Origin: an uncultured Phycicoccus sp.
Lineage (GTDB): Bacteria > Actinomycetota > Actinomycetes > Actinomycetales > Dermatophilaceae
Direction: 5' to 3'
DNA: 64,000 nucleotides
NCBI RefSeq assembly: GCF_947495705.1
Contig: NZ_CANLZR010000003.1
Coordinates: forward strand, 248,001 to 312,000
Position 1 is the stretch's first letter. Each line of letters starts with the position of its first letter. Positions 36,111 to 45,483 of this stretch are shown in pieces. The translations under genes and the position numbers were made by a program. The notes below the pieces were generated by a model. The model ran no database searches, was not told where the DNA came from, and saw only the letters and a list, made by a program, of their open reading frames with translations.

Positions 36111-36677
36111 ATGTCCGTCACATCCGTCCGCCGCCGCGCTACCGCCGGCATCGCCGTTCTCGCGGCGACCGTCGCCACCGCGGGGGCAGTCTCGATGGCC
36201 GCTGCCGGCGCCGCCGAGGCCGCCGGCACCCGTCCGCTGCTCAAGGTGCCCTTCAAGTGCAACCAGACCTGGCGCGGCTCCACCCGGTCGAACCACTCGC
36301 CGAGCGACCGCGCGATGGACCTCAACCTGCCGTCCGGCGGTGACACCGACCTCGGCGAGCCGGTCAAGGCCAGTGCTCCCGGCAAGGTCGTCGCGGCCGG
36401 CGTCGGGGGCGGGGGCTACGGCAACCGGATCATCATCGGCCACGGCGACAACTGGTCGACGCTGTACGCCCACCTCAGGTCGATCAACGTCAAGGTCGGG
36501 GACCACGTCGAGGACACCACGACGATCGGCACCGTCGGCAAGTCCGGCGGTCAGGAGTACGCCCACCTGCACTACGAGCAGCGGAACTTCGGCGAGCCGA
36601 AGAGCATCCGGTTCGGGTCGTCGACGTGGGCGACCTACTACGACGCCGAGCAGTACTTCACGCGCACCCGCTGTTGA
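36111..36677 (+). CDS. Secreted M23-family metallopeptidase
   Basis: 188 residues. A signal peptide ([21 protein letters not shown]) precedes a single LytM domain. Metal ligands are visible as [15 protein letters not shown] (His and Asp) and YAHLHYEQ (His-x-His), and [19 protein letters not shown] follows the family pattern. It probably cleaves a glycyl or D-Ala bond in peptidoglycan. GGAGGA is 5 bases upstream of the ATG. It stands alone; tandem hairpins begin 62 bases after the stop. Confidence 0.9.
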   Translation: MSVTSVRRRATAGIAVLAATVATAGAVSMAAAGAAEAAGTRPLLKVPFKCNQTWRGSTRSNHSPSDRAMDLNLPSGGDTDLGEPVKASAPGKVVAAGVGGGGYGNRIIIGHGDNWSTLYAHLRSINVKVGDHVEDTTTIGTVGKSGGQEYAHLHYEQRNFGEPKSIRFGSSTWATYYDAEQYFTRTRC

Positions 36678-36738
36678 GCCGATCCGGGCCTCGCAGCGAT
36701 TTCACAGCGATCGCGTAGTGGGGCCCTGGACAGTGGTC

Positions 36739-36856
36739 GTCACGCACCACCGGGGGGACGGCGGTGCGTGACCCGGGCCATCGGGGGGTCGATGGCCCGG
36801 GACTGCACCACGCATTCGGGGTGCGGACCGTCGCGAGGGGGACGGTCCGCACCCCG
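36739..36856. repeat. Three consecutive perfect hairpins upstream of fgd
   Basis: Hairpin 1: GTCACGCACC (36739-36748) with GGTGCGTGAC (36763-36772). Hairpin 2: CCCGGGCCATCG (36772-36783) with CGATGGCCCGGG (36790-36801). Hairpin 3: 16-bp perfect arms 36817-36832 and 36841-36856, starting CGGGGTGCGGACC. After them, at 36882-36918, CCTGGCCCGGG occurs three times with a period of about 12. The first could end the M23 transcript; the series is unusual. Nothing coding is seen from 36678 to 36950. Confidence 0.75.
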
Positions 36857-36950
36857 ACCGCGTTGTCGGGGTGCGACCGGCCCTGGCCCGGGGTCCTGGC
36901 CCGGGTCCTGGCCCGGGCACCGGGCGGCCGGCCTGGGGCAGGATGGGGCC

Positions 36951-37988
36951 ATGACGGGTTCGCGCGGCATCCGGGTCGGCTACAAGGCGTCGGCGGAGCA
37001 GTTCGCTCCGGGGGAGCTCGCCGGGTACGCGGTGCTCGCCGAGGAGCTCGGCCTGGACTCGGTGACGATCTCCGACCACTTCCAGCCCTGGCGGCTCGAG
37101 GGCGGGCACGCGCCCAACTCGATCGCCTGGATGGCGTGGGTGCTGGCGCGGACAGAGCGGGTCCTGCTCGGTACGTCGGTCATGACGCCGACCTTCCGCT
37201 ACAACCCGCCCGTCATCGCCCAGACGTTCGCGACGATGGCCTGCCTGGCCCCCGGGCGGGTCATGCTCGGGGTCGGTACCGGCGAGGCCCTCAACGAGGT
37301 CGCCGTCGGGTCGGTGGCCGAGGGGGAGTGGCCCGAGTTCAAGGAGCGGTTCGGGCGGCTGCGCGAGGCCGTCGTCCTGATGCGCCGGCTGTGGACCGAG
37401 GACCGGGTCACCTTCGAGGGCGACTGGTACCGCACCGAGGACGCGGCGATCTACGACCGTCCGGACACGCCGGTGCCGGTGTACATCGCGGCGGGTGGGC
37501 CCATGGTGGCGCGCTACGCGGGGCGGCACGGTGACGGCTTCATCTGCACCTCGGGCAAGGGCGAGGAGCTCTACCGCGACCAGCTCGTCCCCGCCGTCGA
37601 CGAGGGCCTCGACAAGGCGGGCAGGGCCCGGAACGAGATCGACCGGATGATCGAGATCAAGGTCTCCTACGACCCCGACCCCGAGCTGGCCCTCGAGAAC
37701 ACCCGGTTCTGGGCGCCGCTGTCGCTCAGTGCGGACCAGAAGCACTCCATCCACAGCCCCGAGGAGATGGAGCGGGCCGCCGACGAGCTGCCGATCGAGC
37801 AGGTCGCCAAGCGCTGGGTCGTCGCGTCCCGACCCGAGGACGTCGTCGAGGCGCTGCGGTTCTACACCGACCTCGGGTTCGACCACCTCGTCGTCCACGG
37901 CCCCGGCCACGACCAGGAGCGCTTCCTCCGGGCGTTCTCGGAGCAGGTGCTCCCGGGGCTGCGCGAGCTCGTCCCCGCGTCCCGGTGA
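36951..37988 (+). CDS. fgd: F420-dependent glucose-6-phosphate dehydrogenase
   Basis: 345 residues of the luciferase-like TIM barrel family. [28 protein letters not shown] opens as in mycobacterial Fgd1, with [56 protein letters not shown] and [14 protein letters not shown]. It reduces cofactor F420 with glucose-6-phosphate, so the organism should make F420. It overlaps the next gene by four bases (GTGA). Confidence 0.93.
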   Translation: MTGSRGIRVGYKASAEQFAPGELAGYAVLAEELGLDSVTISDHFQPWRLEGGHAPNSIAWMAWVLARTERVLLGTSVMTPTFRYNPPVIAQTFATMACLAPGRVMLGVGTGEALNEVAVGSVAEGEWPEFKERFGRLREAVVLMRRLWTEDRVTFEGDWYRTEDAAIYDRPDTPVPVYIAAGGPMVARYAGRHGDGFICTSGKGEELYRDQLVPAVDEGLDKAGRARNEIDRMIEIKVSYDPDPELALENTRFWAPLSLSADQKHSIHSPEEMERAADELPIEQVAKRWVVASRPEDVVEALRFYTDLGFDHLVVHGPGHDQERFLRAFSEQVLPGLRELVPASR

Positions 37989-39142
37989 GCGCCGTCGCGC
38001 CGGCGGCTGCGCCGGGGCCGCTGGCCGGAATCCGGGTCGTCGAGCTCGGCGGCATCGGGCCGTCCCCGTTCGCGGCGATGATCCTCGCCGAGCTCGGCGC
38101 CGACGTCGTCCGGGTCGACCGGCCGGCCGAGTCCAACCTGCTGGCGACGTCCGGGGGCCTGCGGCGCTCGCGGCCGAGCATCGCCGTCGACCTCAAGCAC
38201 CCGGACGGGCTCGCAGTGGTGCGCCGGCTCGTCGACGACGCCGACGTCCTCCTCGAGGGGTACCGGCCCGGCGTGCTGGAGCGGCTCGGGCTCGCCCCCG
38301 CCGACCTGCACGCGCGCAACCCCCGGCTCGTCGTGGGCCGGATGACCGGCTGGGGCCAGGACGGGCCGTGGGCGCAGCGCGCCGGGCACGACATCACGTA
38401 CGCCGCGGTGTCCGGGACGCTGCACGCCCTCGGGCCCCGGGAGCGGCCGATCGCGCCGGTGCCGGCCATCGGGGACTTCGCGGGCGGCTCGATGTACCTC
38501 GTCGCCGGGGTGCTCGCGGCGCTGGTGTCGCGGGCCAGCACGGGCCGCGGGCAGGTCGTCGACGCCGCGATGGTCGACGGGGCCGCGCATCTGCTGACGA
38601 TGGTCCACGGGATGCTCGGGGTCGGGGGGTGGCGTGACGAGCGGGCCGCGAACCTCCTCGACGGCGGGGCGCCGTTCTACGACGTCTACGAGTGCGCCGA
38701 CGGGCGGTTCGTCGCGGTCGGGGCGCTCGAGCCGCAGTTCTTCGGCGAGCTCGTCGCGACGCTCGGGGTGGAGGTCGAGGGGGAGCAGTACGACCGGAGG
38801 ACCTGGCCGGCGCAGCGCGAGGCGTTCACGGCGGCGTTCCTGTGCCGGACCCGGGACGAGTGGGCGGCGGTGTTCGACGGCACGGACGCGTGCGTGGCGC
38901 CGGTGCTGTCGCTCGTCGAGGCCCGGCACCACCCGCACCTGGCGGCGCGCGGCTCGTTCGTCCCCGGTCCGGGGGGTGCGCCGGTGCCGCGGCCCTCGCC
39001 CCGGCTGTCCGGGACGCCGCAGCGCGAACCGGGGGAGGAGCCGCTCCCGGGGGCCGACACCACGTCGTGGCTCACGGCGCACGGTTTCGGCGCCGACGAG
39101 GTGGCGTCCCTCCTCGCCGCAGGCGCCCTCCACCAGGCCTGA
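37985..39142 (+). CDS. Alpha-methylacyl-CoA racemase-type CoA transferase family III protein
   Basis: 385 residues. [33 protein letters not shown] is the family N-terminus. His in [13 protein letters not shown] and Asp in [13 protein letters not shown] correspond to the acid/base pair of mycobacterial MCR. It would epimerise 2-methylacyl-CoA for beta-oxidation of branched chains. A GTG start overlaps the fgd stop, and an enoyl-CoA hydratase follows 46 bases later. Confidence 0.88.
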   Translation: MSAVAPAAAPGPLAGIRVVELGGIGPSPFAAMILAELGADVVRVDRPAESNLLATSGGLRRSRPSIAVDLKHPDGLAVVRRLVDDADVLLEGYRPGVLERLGLAPADLHARNPRLVVGRMTGWGQDGPWAQRAGHDITYAAVSGTLHALGPRERPIAPVPAIGDFAGGSMYLVAGVLAALVSRASTGRGQVVDAAMVDGAAHLLTMVHGMLGVGGWRDERAANLLDGGAPFYDVYECADGRFVAVGALEPQFFGELVATLGVEVEGEQYDRRTWPAQREAFTAAFLCRTRDEWAAVFDGTDACVAPVLSLVEARHHPHLAARGSFVPGPGGAPVPRPSPRLSGTPQREPGEEPLPGADTTSWLTAHGFGADEVASLLAAGALHQA

Positions 39143-39188
39143 CGCGGCGGCCCGCCAGGTGGCGGGCTCGATGCGGTTGGATGGCGGG

Positions 39189-39950
39189 ATGAGCAGCGAG
39201 CGGGTCCGCGTAGAGGCGGACGGGGCCATCGGACGCATCACCCTCGACGCGCCGGAGCGGCTCAACGCCGTCGACCCGGACATGTGCGCCGCGGTCGTCG
39301 AGGCGCTGGAGGCCTTCGACGCCGACCCCGCCGTCCGGGTCATCGCGCTCGGTGGCACCGGTCGCGGCTTCTGCTCCGGAGCGCCGCTGTCGGCCGAGGG
39401 GGCGCAGATGGGGGTCCTGGACGCCGGCGCCGACGTCGTCCGCGCCCTCCTCGCGACCCGCACCCCCGTCGTCGCGCTCGTCCACGGGGTCGCGGCGGGC
39501 ATCGGCGTCCCGATGGCGCTCGCCTGCGACCACGTGCTCGCCAGCGACGCCGCGTCCTTCGTCCTCGCCTTCGCCCGGATCGGGCTGATGCCCGACGGCG
39601 GGGCGACCGCGCTGGTGGCCGCCTCGGTCGGGCGGGCCCGCGCCATGCGCCTCGCACTCACCGGCGAGAAGCTCGACGCCGCGACCGCCGCCGAGTGGGG
39701 GCTGGTGGCCGAGTGCGTCCCGGCCGCGGAGTTCGCGGACCGTGCCGCCGCCCTGCTCGGCGCCTACGCGACGGGCGCAACGCTCGCCTTCGCCGAGACC
39801 AAGGCCGCGATCAACGCCGCGACCCTCGACGTCGAGGCCGCGCTCGCCGTCGAAGCCGGGGGCCAGACCCGGCTCGCAGCGACCGAGGACCACCGGGAGG
39901 GCACCGCCGCGTTCGTCGCGAAGCGTCCCGCCGAGTTCCGCGGCCGCTGA
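39189..39950 (+). CDS. Enoyl-CoA hydratase/isomerase family protein
   Basis: 253 residues of the crotonase fold. ITLDAPERLNAVDPDMCAAV, GGTGRGFCSGAPLS (oxyanion hole), HGVAAGIGVPMALACDHVLA and LMPDGGATALVAASVGRARA are seen. The second catalytic acid position is Asp (PDGG) rather than the Glu of classical hydratases, so an isomerase or other role is possible. Likely in the same unit as the racemase, suggesting fatty-acid or methyl-branched acid breakdown. A GGCCCG stem-loop at 39960-39975 follows the stop. Confidence 0.85.
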   Translation: MSSERVRVEADGAIGRITLDAPERLNAVDPDMCAAVVEALEAFDADPAVRVIALGGTGRGFCSGAPLSAEGAQMGVLDAGADVVRALLATRTPVVALVHGVAAGIGVPMALACDHVLASDAASFVLAFARIGLMPDGGATALVAASVGRARAMRLALTGEKLDAATAAEWGLVAECVPAAEFADRAAALLGAYATGATLAFAETKAAINAATLDVEAALAVEAGGQTRLAATEDHREGTAAFVAKRPAEFRGR

Positions 39951-39959
39951 GTCGTCCCT

Positions 39960-39975
39960 GGCCCGCTGTCGGGCC
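39960..39975 (+). terminator. Short hairpin after the enoyl-CoA hydratase gene
   Basis: GGCCCG-CTGT-CGGGCC, a 6-bp perfect stem 9 bases after the stop. Modest strength. Confidence 0.4.
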
Positions 39976-40002
39976 GGAGCCGCGAGTGGCGTGACCGTCG
40001 GC

Positions 40003-40018
40003 TGACCCGATCGGGTCA
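40003..40018. promoter_or_regulatory. Perfect palindrome TGACCCGATCGGGTCA upstream of the phosphatase gene
   Basis: A 16-base perfect dyad centred at 40010/40011, 90 bases before the ATG at 40109. A dyad of this size in a promoter gap suggests an operator. GGGTCA is the same core as in the palindromes at 32.3 and 53.9 kb, which might be coincidence. Confidence 0.4.
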
Positions 40019-40108
40019 TTGCGCGCGTCGATAGCCTGCGGACGTATGCGCATGTGGGCGCACGCAGGGGCTCCACAGGGGCCACCTCGCGAACCGGAGG
40101 TCCCGGTC

Positions 40109-42274
40109 ATGGCATGGACACGGTCTCTCGTACCGCTCGGCACAGCAGCCGCCGTCGCACTCGGGGTGGTGGCGGCGCTCGCGCCGGGCGCGGAGCCCGG
40201 GGCGGCCGCAGCAGACGTCCCGGCACACGTGGCCACGGTGTCGACGGCGCCGCCCGTGTTGTTCGCGGACGGCTTCGAGTCCGGTGATTTGTCGGCGTGG
40301 ACCGGGGGCAGCGGCCTGGCGGTGCAGCAGGCCGTGGTCGACGAGGGGGGCTGGGCGGCGCGGGCGACGATGGCGGGTAACGCCGCATCCACGTACCGCA
40401 CCCTCTCCTCGGCGGTGCCCGAGCTCACCGCGTCGCTCCGGGTCCGGGTCGTCAGCGCCCCGACGTCGAGCGCGGTGAACTTCGTCAAGGTGCGTACCGC
40501 GTCCGGGTCGGCCATCGCCGAGGTCTACGTCACCGCCTCCGGCGTCCTCGGCGTGCGCAACGACGTCCTGGGCGCCTCGACGAACAGCACGCGGACCCTC
40601 GCGACCGGCACCTGGCACCGCGTCGCGCTGCACGTCGTCGTCAACGGGACGGCAAGCCGTACCGAGGTGCTTCTCGACGGGACGACGGTGCTCGATCTGG
40701 CGACCGACCTCGGGACGGCCGGGGTGGGGCGGGTGCAGGTCGGGGAGAACGTTGCGGGTCGCACGGCCGACCTGGTCTACGACGCGGTCGCCGTGACGGG
40801 TCCTGCTCCGGCCCCGCCGCCGGCGGTCCCGGCGCTGTTCGCGGACGGCTTCGAGTCCGGTGACCTGTCGGCGTGGACCGGTGGCAGCGGCCTGGCGGTG
40901 CAGCAGGCCGTGGTCGACGAGGGCGGCTGGGCGGCGCGGGGTGCGATGACGGGTGGGGCGGCTTTCGCGTATCGCTCGCTCGGCACCGCGGTCGATGACC
41001 TGAGCGTCTCGGTGCGGGTGAACCGGGTCAGCCACGCGGGGAGTCCGGCCGTGAACTTCCTCAAGCTGCGGACGAGCACGGGGGCGGCGATCGCGGAGGC
41101 CTACGTGACCTCCAGTGGGTTGCTCGGTGTCCGGAACGCGGTCACCGGGGTGGCCACGAACGCCGCGGCGCCGTTGCCGACCGGCGGGTGGCACACCGTC
41201 GTCCTGGAGGCGGTCGTGGCCGGGCCGCAAGGCTCTGCCCGGCTGGCGCTCGACGGGACGACGGTGCTCGACCTGGCGACCGACCTCGGGACGGCCGGGG
41301 TGGGGCGGGTGCAGGTCGGGGAGAACGTTGCGGGTCGCACGGCCGACCTGGTCTACGACGCGGTCGCCGTGACCGAGGCGCCGCCCACGACGAGCTCGGA
41401 CCCGGTCCTCCTCGCCGCCGGTGATATCGCCTGCGACCCCACGAACGGCAGCTTCAACGGTGGCGCCGGCACCTCCAACGCGTGCCGCCAGCGGGCCGTG
41501 TCCGACCTCGTCCTCGCCCAGACGGACGTCAGCGTCGTCGCCGCGCTCGGCGACATCCAGTACCAGTGCGGCGGGTACGAGGCGTTCCTCGCCTCGTACG
41601 ACCCGAGCTGGGGGCGGTTCCGGGCCATCACCCGACCCGCGGTGGGCAACCATGAGTACCTCGACGTGGCCGAGGGTGGCCCGAACGCCACCGACTGCGA
41701 CCCCACCGGCACCGCCACCGGGTACTTCACCTACTTCGGCGCCGCCGCGGGAGAGCAGGGGAAGGGTTACTACAGCTACGACCTCGGGGCCTGGCACATC
41801 GTGGTCCTCAACACGAACTGCTCCGACGCCGGTGGCTGCGGGAGCGGATCCCCGCAGGAGACCTGGCTCCGCGCCGACCTCGCCGCCCACCCGGCCCGGT
41901 GCACGATGGCCTACTGGCACATCCCGCTGTGGTCCTCGGGCGGCCGGGCGGCCCCCAACTCCCGGGCGCTCGTCAAGGCACTGGTCGACGCCGGAGCCGA
42001 GGTCGTCCTCACCGGGCACGACCACACCTACGAGCGCTTCGCCCCGATGGACTCCACGGGCGCGGCGACCCCGGCCGGGGTTCGGCAGTTCGTCGTCGGG
42101 ACCGGAGGAGCGAAGCACACCTCGATCCCGACCGTCGCCGCGAACAGCGAGGTGCGTGACGCCTCGACGTTCGGGGTGCTGCGGATGGTCCTGCACGACG
42201 ACAGCTACGAGTGGGAGTTCCTGCCCGAGGCGGGCGGCACCTTCACCGACTCCGGCTCCGAGGCCTGCCACTGA
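40109..42274 (+). CDS. Secreted metallophosphoesterase with duplicated LamG-like domains
   Basis: 721 residues. A signal peptide (LGTAAAVALGVVAALAPGA) leads to two 192-residue repeats starting FADGFESGDLSAWTGGSGLA (about 52 and 244), which look like concanavalin/LamG-type jelly rolls. The C-terminal third is a metallophosphoesterase with AAGDIACDP, AALGDIQYQ, PAVGNHEYLD, AYWHIPLWSSGG and TGHDHTYERFAP, all metal ligands intact. It probably acts outside the cell on phosphate esters or surface polymers. ATG follows GGAGG. Nearly identical DNA segments in the two repeats are listed separately. Confidence 0.85.
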   Translation: MAWTRSLVPLGTAAAVALGVVAALAPGAEPGAAAADVPAHVATVSTAPPVLFADGFESGDLSAWTGGSGLAVQQAVVDEGGWAARATMAGNAASTYRTLSSAVPELTASLRVRVVSAPTSSAVNFVKVRTASGSAIAEVYVTASGVLGVRNDVLGASTNSTRTLATGTWHRVALHVVVNGTASRTEVLLDGTTVLDLATDLGTAGVGRVQVGENVAGRTADLVYDAVAVTGPAPAPPPAVPALFADGFESGDLSAWTGGSGLAVQQAVVDEGGWAARGAMTGGAAFAYRSLGTAVDDLSVSVRVNRVSHAGSPAVNFLKLRTSTGAAIAEAYVTSSGLLGVRNAVTGVATNAAAPLPTGGWHTVVLEAVVAGPQGSARLALDGTTVLDLATDLGTAGVGRVQVGENVAGRTADLVYDAVAVTEAPPTTSSDPVLLAAGDIACDPTNGSFNGGAGTSNACRQRAVSDLVLAQTDVSVVAALGDIQYQCGGYEAFLASYDPSWGRFRAITRPAVGNHEYLDVAEGGPNATDCDPTGTATGYFTYFGAAAGEQGKGYYSYDLGAWHIVVLNTNCSDAGGCGSGSPQETWLRADLAAHPARCTMAYWHIPLWSSGGRAAPNSRALVKALVDAGAEVVLTGHDHTYERFAPMDSTGAATPAGVRQFVVGTGGAKHTSIPTVAANSEVRDASTFGVLRMVLHDDSYEWEFLPEAGGTFTDSGSEACH
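40260..40939 (+). repeat. Internal direct repeat: N-side of both LamG-like domains
   Basis: 40260-40363 and 40836-40939 (104 bases each) differ at 4 positions. The copies are exactly 576 bases apart, i.e. 192 codons. The middle of the repeat unit (between this and the other near-identical block) is much more diverged. Confidence 0.9.
40673..41373 (+). repeat. Internal direct repeat: C-side of both LamG-like domains
   Basis: 40673-40797 and 41249-41373 (125 bases each) differ at a single position (T versus C in a synonymous Asp codon). They are also 576 bases apart. Such near identity in a duplicated domain suggests a recent duplication or gene conversion. Confidence 0.92.
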
Positions 42275-42313
42275 CCGTCACGGATCGGGGGTTGGCCGTT
42301 CCGGAGATGCCGC

Positions 42314-43000
42314 TCAGGCGCCGAGCAGCTCGGCGAGCTCGGTGACTGACGCCACCGTCAGCTCGGGGGGTCGCATCGTCGGTGGGTACGGGGTACCGCT
42401 CCGGGCGAGGTAGGCGGTGCGCAGCCCGGCCGCCGCGGCGCCGTGGATGTCCCACGGGTGAACCGCGACGAGCATCGCCTCCTCGGCCTCGACGTCACAG
42501 GTCCCGAGCGCGTACGCGTACGCGCGCGCGTCGGGCTTCCACAGCGGGGCGTCGGCGACCGACAGCAGATGCTCGAAGACGCCCTCGAGCCCGCTGCGCT
42601 CGACGAGCCCCTGGGCGACCGCGGCCGAGCCGTTGCTCAGGGTGGCGAGCCGGATGCCGAGGTCGGCCAGCGCCCTCAGGCCCGGCGCCACGTCCGGGTG
42701 CAGGGACAGGTCCATGAAGGTCGAGATGATCTCGGAGGCGGCGGCATCCACGTCGTCGGGTGCGTCCGGCCGGCCGTGCACGAGGGTGTGGAAGGAGGCC
42801 CGGGCGAGGTCGGCGAAGGCCGGGTTCTCGCCGGTGACGGTGAGGGCCAGGCCGTCGCGGAGCGCGCCGGCGAACCACGGGGCGGCGAGATGCTCGGGCA
42901 GGCCGAGGGCGGCGAACCTGTCGCCCACCGGGGTCATGTCCGAGAGGGTCTCGTTGACGTCGAAGACGATGAGCCGGGGCGCGTGGACGATGTCGGTCAT
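42314..43000 (-). CDS. Haloacid dehalogenase type II-like HAD hydrolase
   Basis: 228 residues. The nucleophile motif is LIVFDVNETLSD, followed by LATLSNGSAAVAQG, LWKPDARAYAYAL and VAVHPWDIHGAAAAGLRTAYLAR. The WKP and HPWD signatures are those of type II haloacid dehalogenases, which use Asp to displace halide from L-2-haloacids. Real substrate not known. ATG at 43000; it is divergent from the GNAT gene and convergent with the phosphatase. Confidence 0.85.
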   Translation of the reverse strand: MTDIVHAPRLIVFDVNETLSDMTPVGDRFAALGLPEHLAAPWFAGALRDGLALTVTGENPAFADLARASFHTLVHGRPDAPDDVDAAASEIISTFMDLSLHPDVAPGLRALADLGIRLATLSNGSAAVAQGLVERSGLEGVFEHLLSVADAPLWKPDARAYAYALGTCDVEAEEAMLVAVHPWDIHGAAAAGLRTAYLARSGTPYPPTMRPPELTVASVTELAELLGA

Positions 43001-43115
43001 CGGCCCATCGTCCCGCGCACGGCTCCGCCGTGGGGCCGCAAGGGTGACGTCAGCGCGGTGACAGCGCGGCGCCGGTGCGTCGTAGGGTGACGAGCGACCC
43101 CGCCGGAGGAGCGCC

Positions 43116-43550
43116 GTGACCACGATCCACTCCGCGCCCACGCGCGCGGTGCCCGCCGAGACGCTGTACGCGCTGATGCGGCTGCGGCAGGACGTGTTCG
43201 TCCTCGAGCAGGAGTGCCTCTACCCCGACCTGGACGGGCGTGACCTCGAGCCAGGGGCGCGCCTGTACTGGGCCGAGCAGGGCGATGGGACGGTCGTCGG
43301 GACGCTGCGGGTGCTCGCGGAGCCGGGCGGCGGTGTGCGGGTGGGGCGGGTCGCGACGGCGTCGTCCGCCCGGGGCTCCGGGGTGGCGGCGGCACTGGTC
43401 CGCGCGGTGCTGGAGGCGAGTACGGGCCCGGTGGTCCTCGACGCGCAGAGCCACCTGGAGGGCTGGTACGCGCGGCTGGGGTTCGAGCGCGACGGTGCCG
43501 AGTTCCTCGACGACGGCATCCCGCACGTGCCGATGCGGCTCGACCGCTGA
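43116..43550 (+). CDS. GNAT-family N-acetyltransferase (ElaA-like)
   Basis: 144 residues. LYALMRLRQDVFVLEQECLYPDLDGRD is the ElaA opening, with VVGTLRVLAE, VGRVATASSARGSGVAAALVRA (acetyl-CoA pyrophosphate loop) and LDAQSHLEGWYARLGFERDG. The acceptor is unknown. GTG start with CGGAGGAG upstream. A repeat-rich gap follows before the ligase gene. Confidence 0.88.
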   Translation: MTTIHSAPTRAVPAETLYALMRLRQDVFVLEQECLYPDLDGRDLEPGARLYWAEQGDGTVVGTLRVLAEPGGGVRVGRVATASSARGSGVAAALVRAVLEASTGPVVLDAQSHLEGWYARLGFERDGAEFLDDGIPHVPMRLDR

Positions 43551-43884
43551 GCGCAGTCGTCCGACCCGCGCCGCCGCCCCCCGCCGCCCCGCCGCCCCGC
43601 CGACCCGCGATGACCCCTCGACGCCCCGACATCGACCAATAGGTCACGTCCGGTACGGGAGGCGCCGGACGGGATGAGGGGGAGGCGTACCTCGGGTGAC
43701 CTATTGGTCGGGTGGGGTACGGCCGGCGCTGGGCGGGGCGTGGGGGAGGCGTACCTCGGGTGACCTATTCGTCGGGTGGGGTACGGCCGGCGCTGGGCGG
43801 GGCGTGGGGGAGGCGTACCTCGGGTGACCTATTGGTCGCGTCGGGTACGGGGCCGATGTCGGCGCCGACCGGCAGGATGAGGGG
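43551..43884. repeat. Gap with 64-base tandem repeat and inverted arm (element D)
   Basis: No gene in 334 bases. A GCC/GCCC-rich tract fills about 43568-43605. The 64-base unit starting GGGGGAGGCGTACC occurs at 43678-43741 and 43742-43805 (63 of 64 equal) and a partial third copy runs to about 43850. Each unit carries GTGACCTATTGGTCG or a one-base variant. A perfect inverted copy, CGACCAATAGGTCAC, lies upstream at 43633-43647, so it can pair with 43696-43710 or 43824-43838. The repeat may vary in copy number between strains. Confidence 0.85.
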
Positions 43885-45441
43885 ATGGACGCCGCCGCGC
43901 CCCGGTCCGGGACGACGCTCGCCGATCTCGTCGCCGTGTCCCGGGCCGTCGCGGCCACCCGGTCGCGCACCGCGAAGACCGAGGCCATCGCCGCCATGCT
44001 GGCGCGCGCCGACGCCGACGAGGTCGGCACCGTCGTCGCCTTCCTGTCCGGGGTGCTCCCGCAGCGCCGGCTCGGCGTCGGGTACCGCTCGCTCGGGTCG
44101 CTGCCCGAGCCCGCCACCGACGCGTCCCTGACCGTGGCCCACACCGATGCCGCGTTCGACCGCCTCGCGGCCGCCGCCGGCTCCGGGTCCTCGACCACCC
44201 GACGCGCCGAGCTGGCCGCGCTGATGAGCCGAGCCACCGCCGACGAGCAGCGCTTCCTCCGCGACCTCATGACCGGCAACCTCCGGCAGGGGGCGCTCGA
44301 CGGTGTCGTGCTGGCCGCCGTCGCCCGCGCCTTCGACGTGCCCGACGCACTCGTCCGCCGGGCCACCATGCTCGCCGGCTTCACCCACGTCGTCGCGGGG
44401 CTCGCGGCCCGCGGCGGGTCGGAGGCCCTCGAGCAGGTCGGCCTCGTGGTCGGCCGCCCGCTGCGGCCCATGCTCGCCGCCTCGGCGAAGACGACGGCGG
44501 AGGCGGTCGAGGCCTTCGCCGGCGCCGAGATGCTCGTCGACGGCAAGCTCGACGGCATCCGGGTGCAGGTCCACCGGGCGGGCGCCGAGGTCACGGTCTT
44601 CACCCGGAGCCTGGACGAGATCACCGAACGCGTCCCCGAGGTCGTCGAGGCGGTCGCGGCTCTGCCCGGGGGCGACCTGGTGCTCGACGGCGAGGCGATC
44701 GTCCTGCAGGGCGACGGGCGCCCGGCCCCGTTCCAGGTCACCGGAGCGCGCACGGCCAGCTCGGCCGACGTCGCGCGGCTCCGCACCGAGGTGCCCCTGA
44801 CCACCTACCTCTTCGACGTTCTCCACGCCGACGGCCGCGACCTCCTCGATGCTCCGGCGGGCGAGCGCCATGAGGTCCTGACCGGTCTCGCGCCGCACCT
44901 GCTCGTGCCGCGGATGCTCACGTCCGACCCGGGCGAGGCGGGTGACTTCTTCGACCGGCTCGTCGCGGCCGGTCACGAGGGCGTCGTCGTCAAGGACGCC
45001 GCCGCCCCCTACGCCGCGGGCCGGCGGGGCAGCGGCTGGGTCAAGGTCAAGCCCACCCACACCCTCGACCTCGTCGTCCTCGCGGTCGAGCGCGGGTCGG
45101 GGCGTCGCCGGGGCTGGCTGTCGAACATCCACCTGGGGGCGCGCGACCCCGCGACCGGCGGCTACGTGATGGTCGGCAAGACGTTCAAGGGGATGACCGA
45201 CGAGACCCTGCGCTGGCAGACCCAGCGGTTCACCGAGCTCGCCGAGGGCCCCACCGACGGCTACGTCGTCACCGTCCGCCCCGAGCAGGTCGTCGAGATC
45301 GCCGTCGACGGCATCCAGCGCTCGAGCCGCTACCCCGGCGGCGTCGCGCTGCGGTTCGCCCGGGTGCTGCGCTACCGCGACGACAAGACGGCCGAGCACG
45401 CCGACACCATCGACGTCGTGCGTGCCCTCGGCCCCGGCTGA
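43885..45441 (+). CDS. lig: ATP-dependent DNA ligase
   Basis: 518 residues, LigB-type length. An N-terminal DNA-binding domain (GYRSLGSLPEP, RFLRDLMTGNLRQGALDGVV) is followed by the adenylation domain with the active-site Lys221 in VDGKLDGIRVQ, DGEAIVL, FDVLHADGRDLLD, EGVVVKDAAAPY, WVKVKP, and a C-terminal OB fold with VVEIAVDGIQRS. It is an accessory ligase beside the essential NAD-dependent LigA. The ATG follows a repeat-rich upstream gap. Mycobacterial LigB is similar. Confidence 0.94.
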   Translation: MDAAAPRSGTTLADLVAVSRAVAATRSRTAKTEAIAAMLARADADEVGTVVAFLSGVLPQRRLGVGYRSLGSLPEPATDASLTVAHTDAAFDRLAAAAGSGSSTTRRAELAALMSRATADEQRFLRDLMTGNLRQGALDGVVLAAVARAFDVPDALVRRATMLAGFTHVVAGLAARGGSEALEQVGLVVGRPLRPMLAASAKTTAEAVEAFAGAEMLVDGKLDGIRVQVHRAGAEVTVFTRSLDEITERVPEVVEAVAALPGGDLVLDGEAIVLQGDGRPAPFQVTGARTASSADVARLRTEVPLTTYLFDVLHADGRDLLDAPAGERHEVLTGLAPHLLVPRMLTSDPGEAGDFFDRLVAAGHEGVVVKDAAAPYAAGRRGSGWVKVKPTHTLDLVVLAVERGSGRRRGWLSNIHLGARDPATGGYVMVGKTFKGMTDETLRWQTQRFTELAEGPTDGYVVTVRPEQVVEIAVDGIQRSSRYPGGVALRFARVLRYRDDKTAEHADTIDVVRALGPG

Positions 45442-45483
45442 TCGGGGGACCCCGGCCGAAGCCCGACGGATCGTCCGCCTCCA

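Noticed and set aside
36678-36950. Small protein-coding gene between the M23 and fgd genes
   Set aside because: Open frames there are repetitive and lack a ribosome site; the sequence is dominated by hairpins.
43551-43884. Possible CRISPR array from 64-base repeats
   Set aside because: Only two full copies and a partial one, no separate spacers, no cas genes nearby; it is a tandem duplication.
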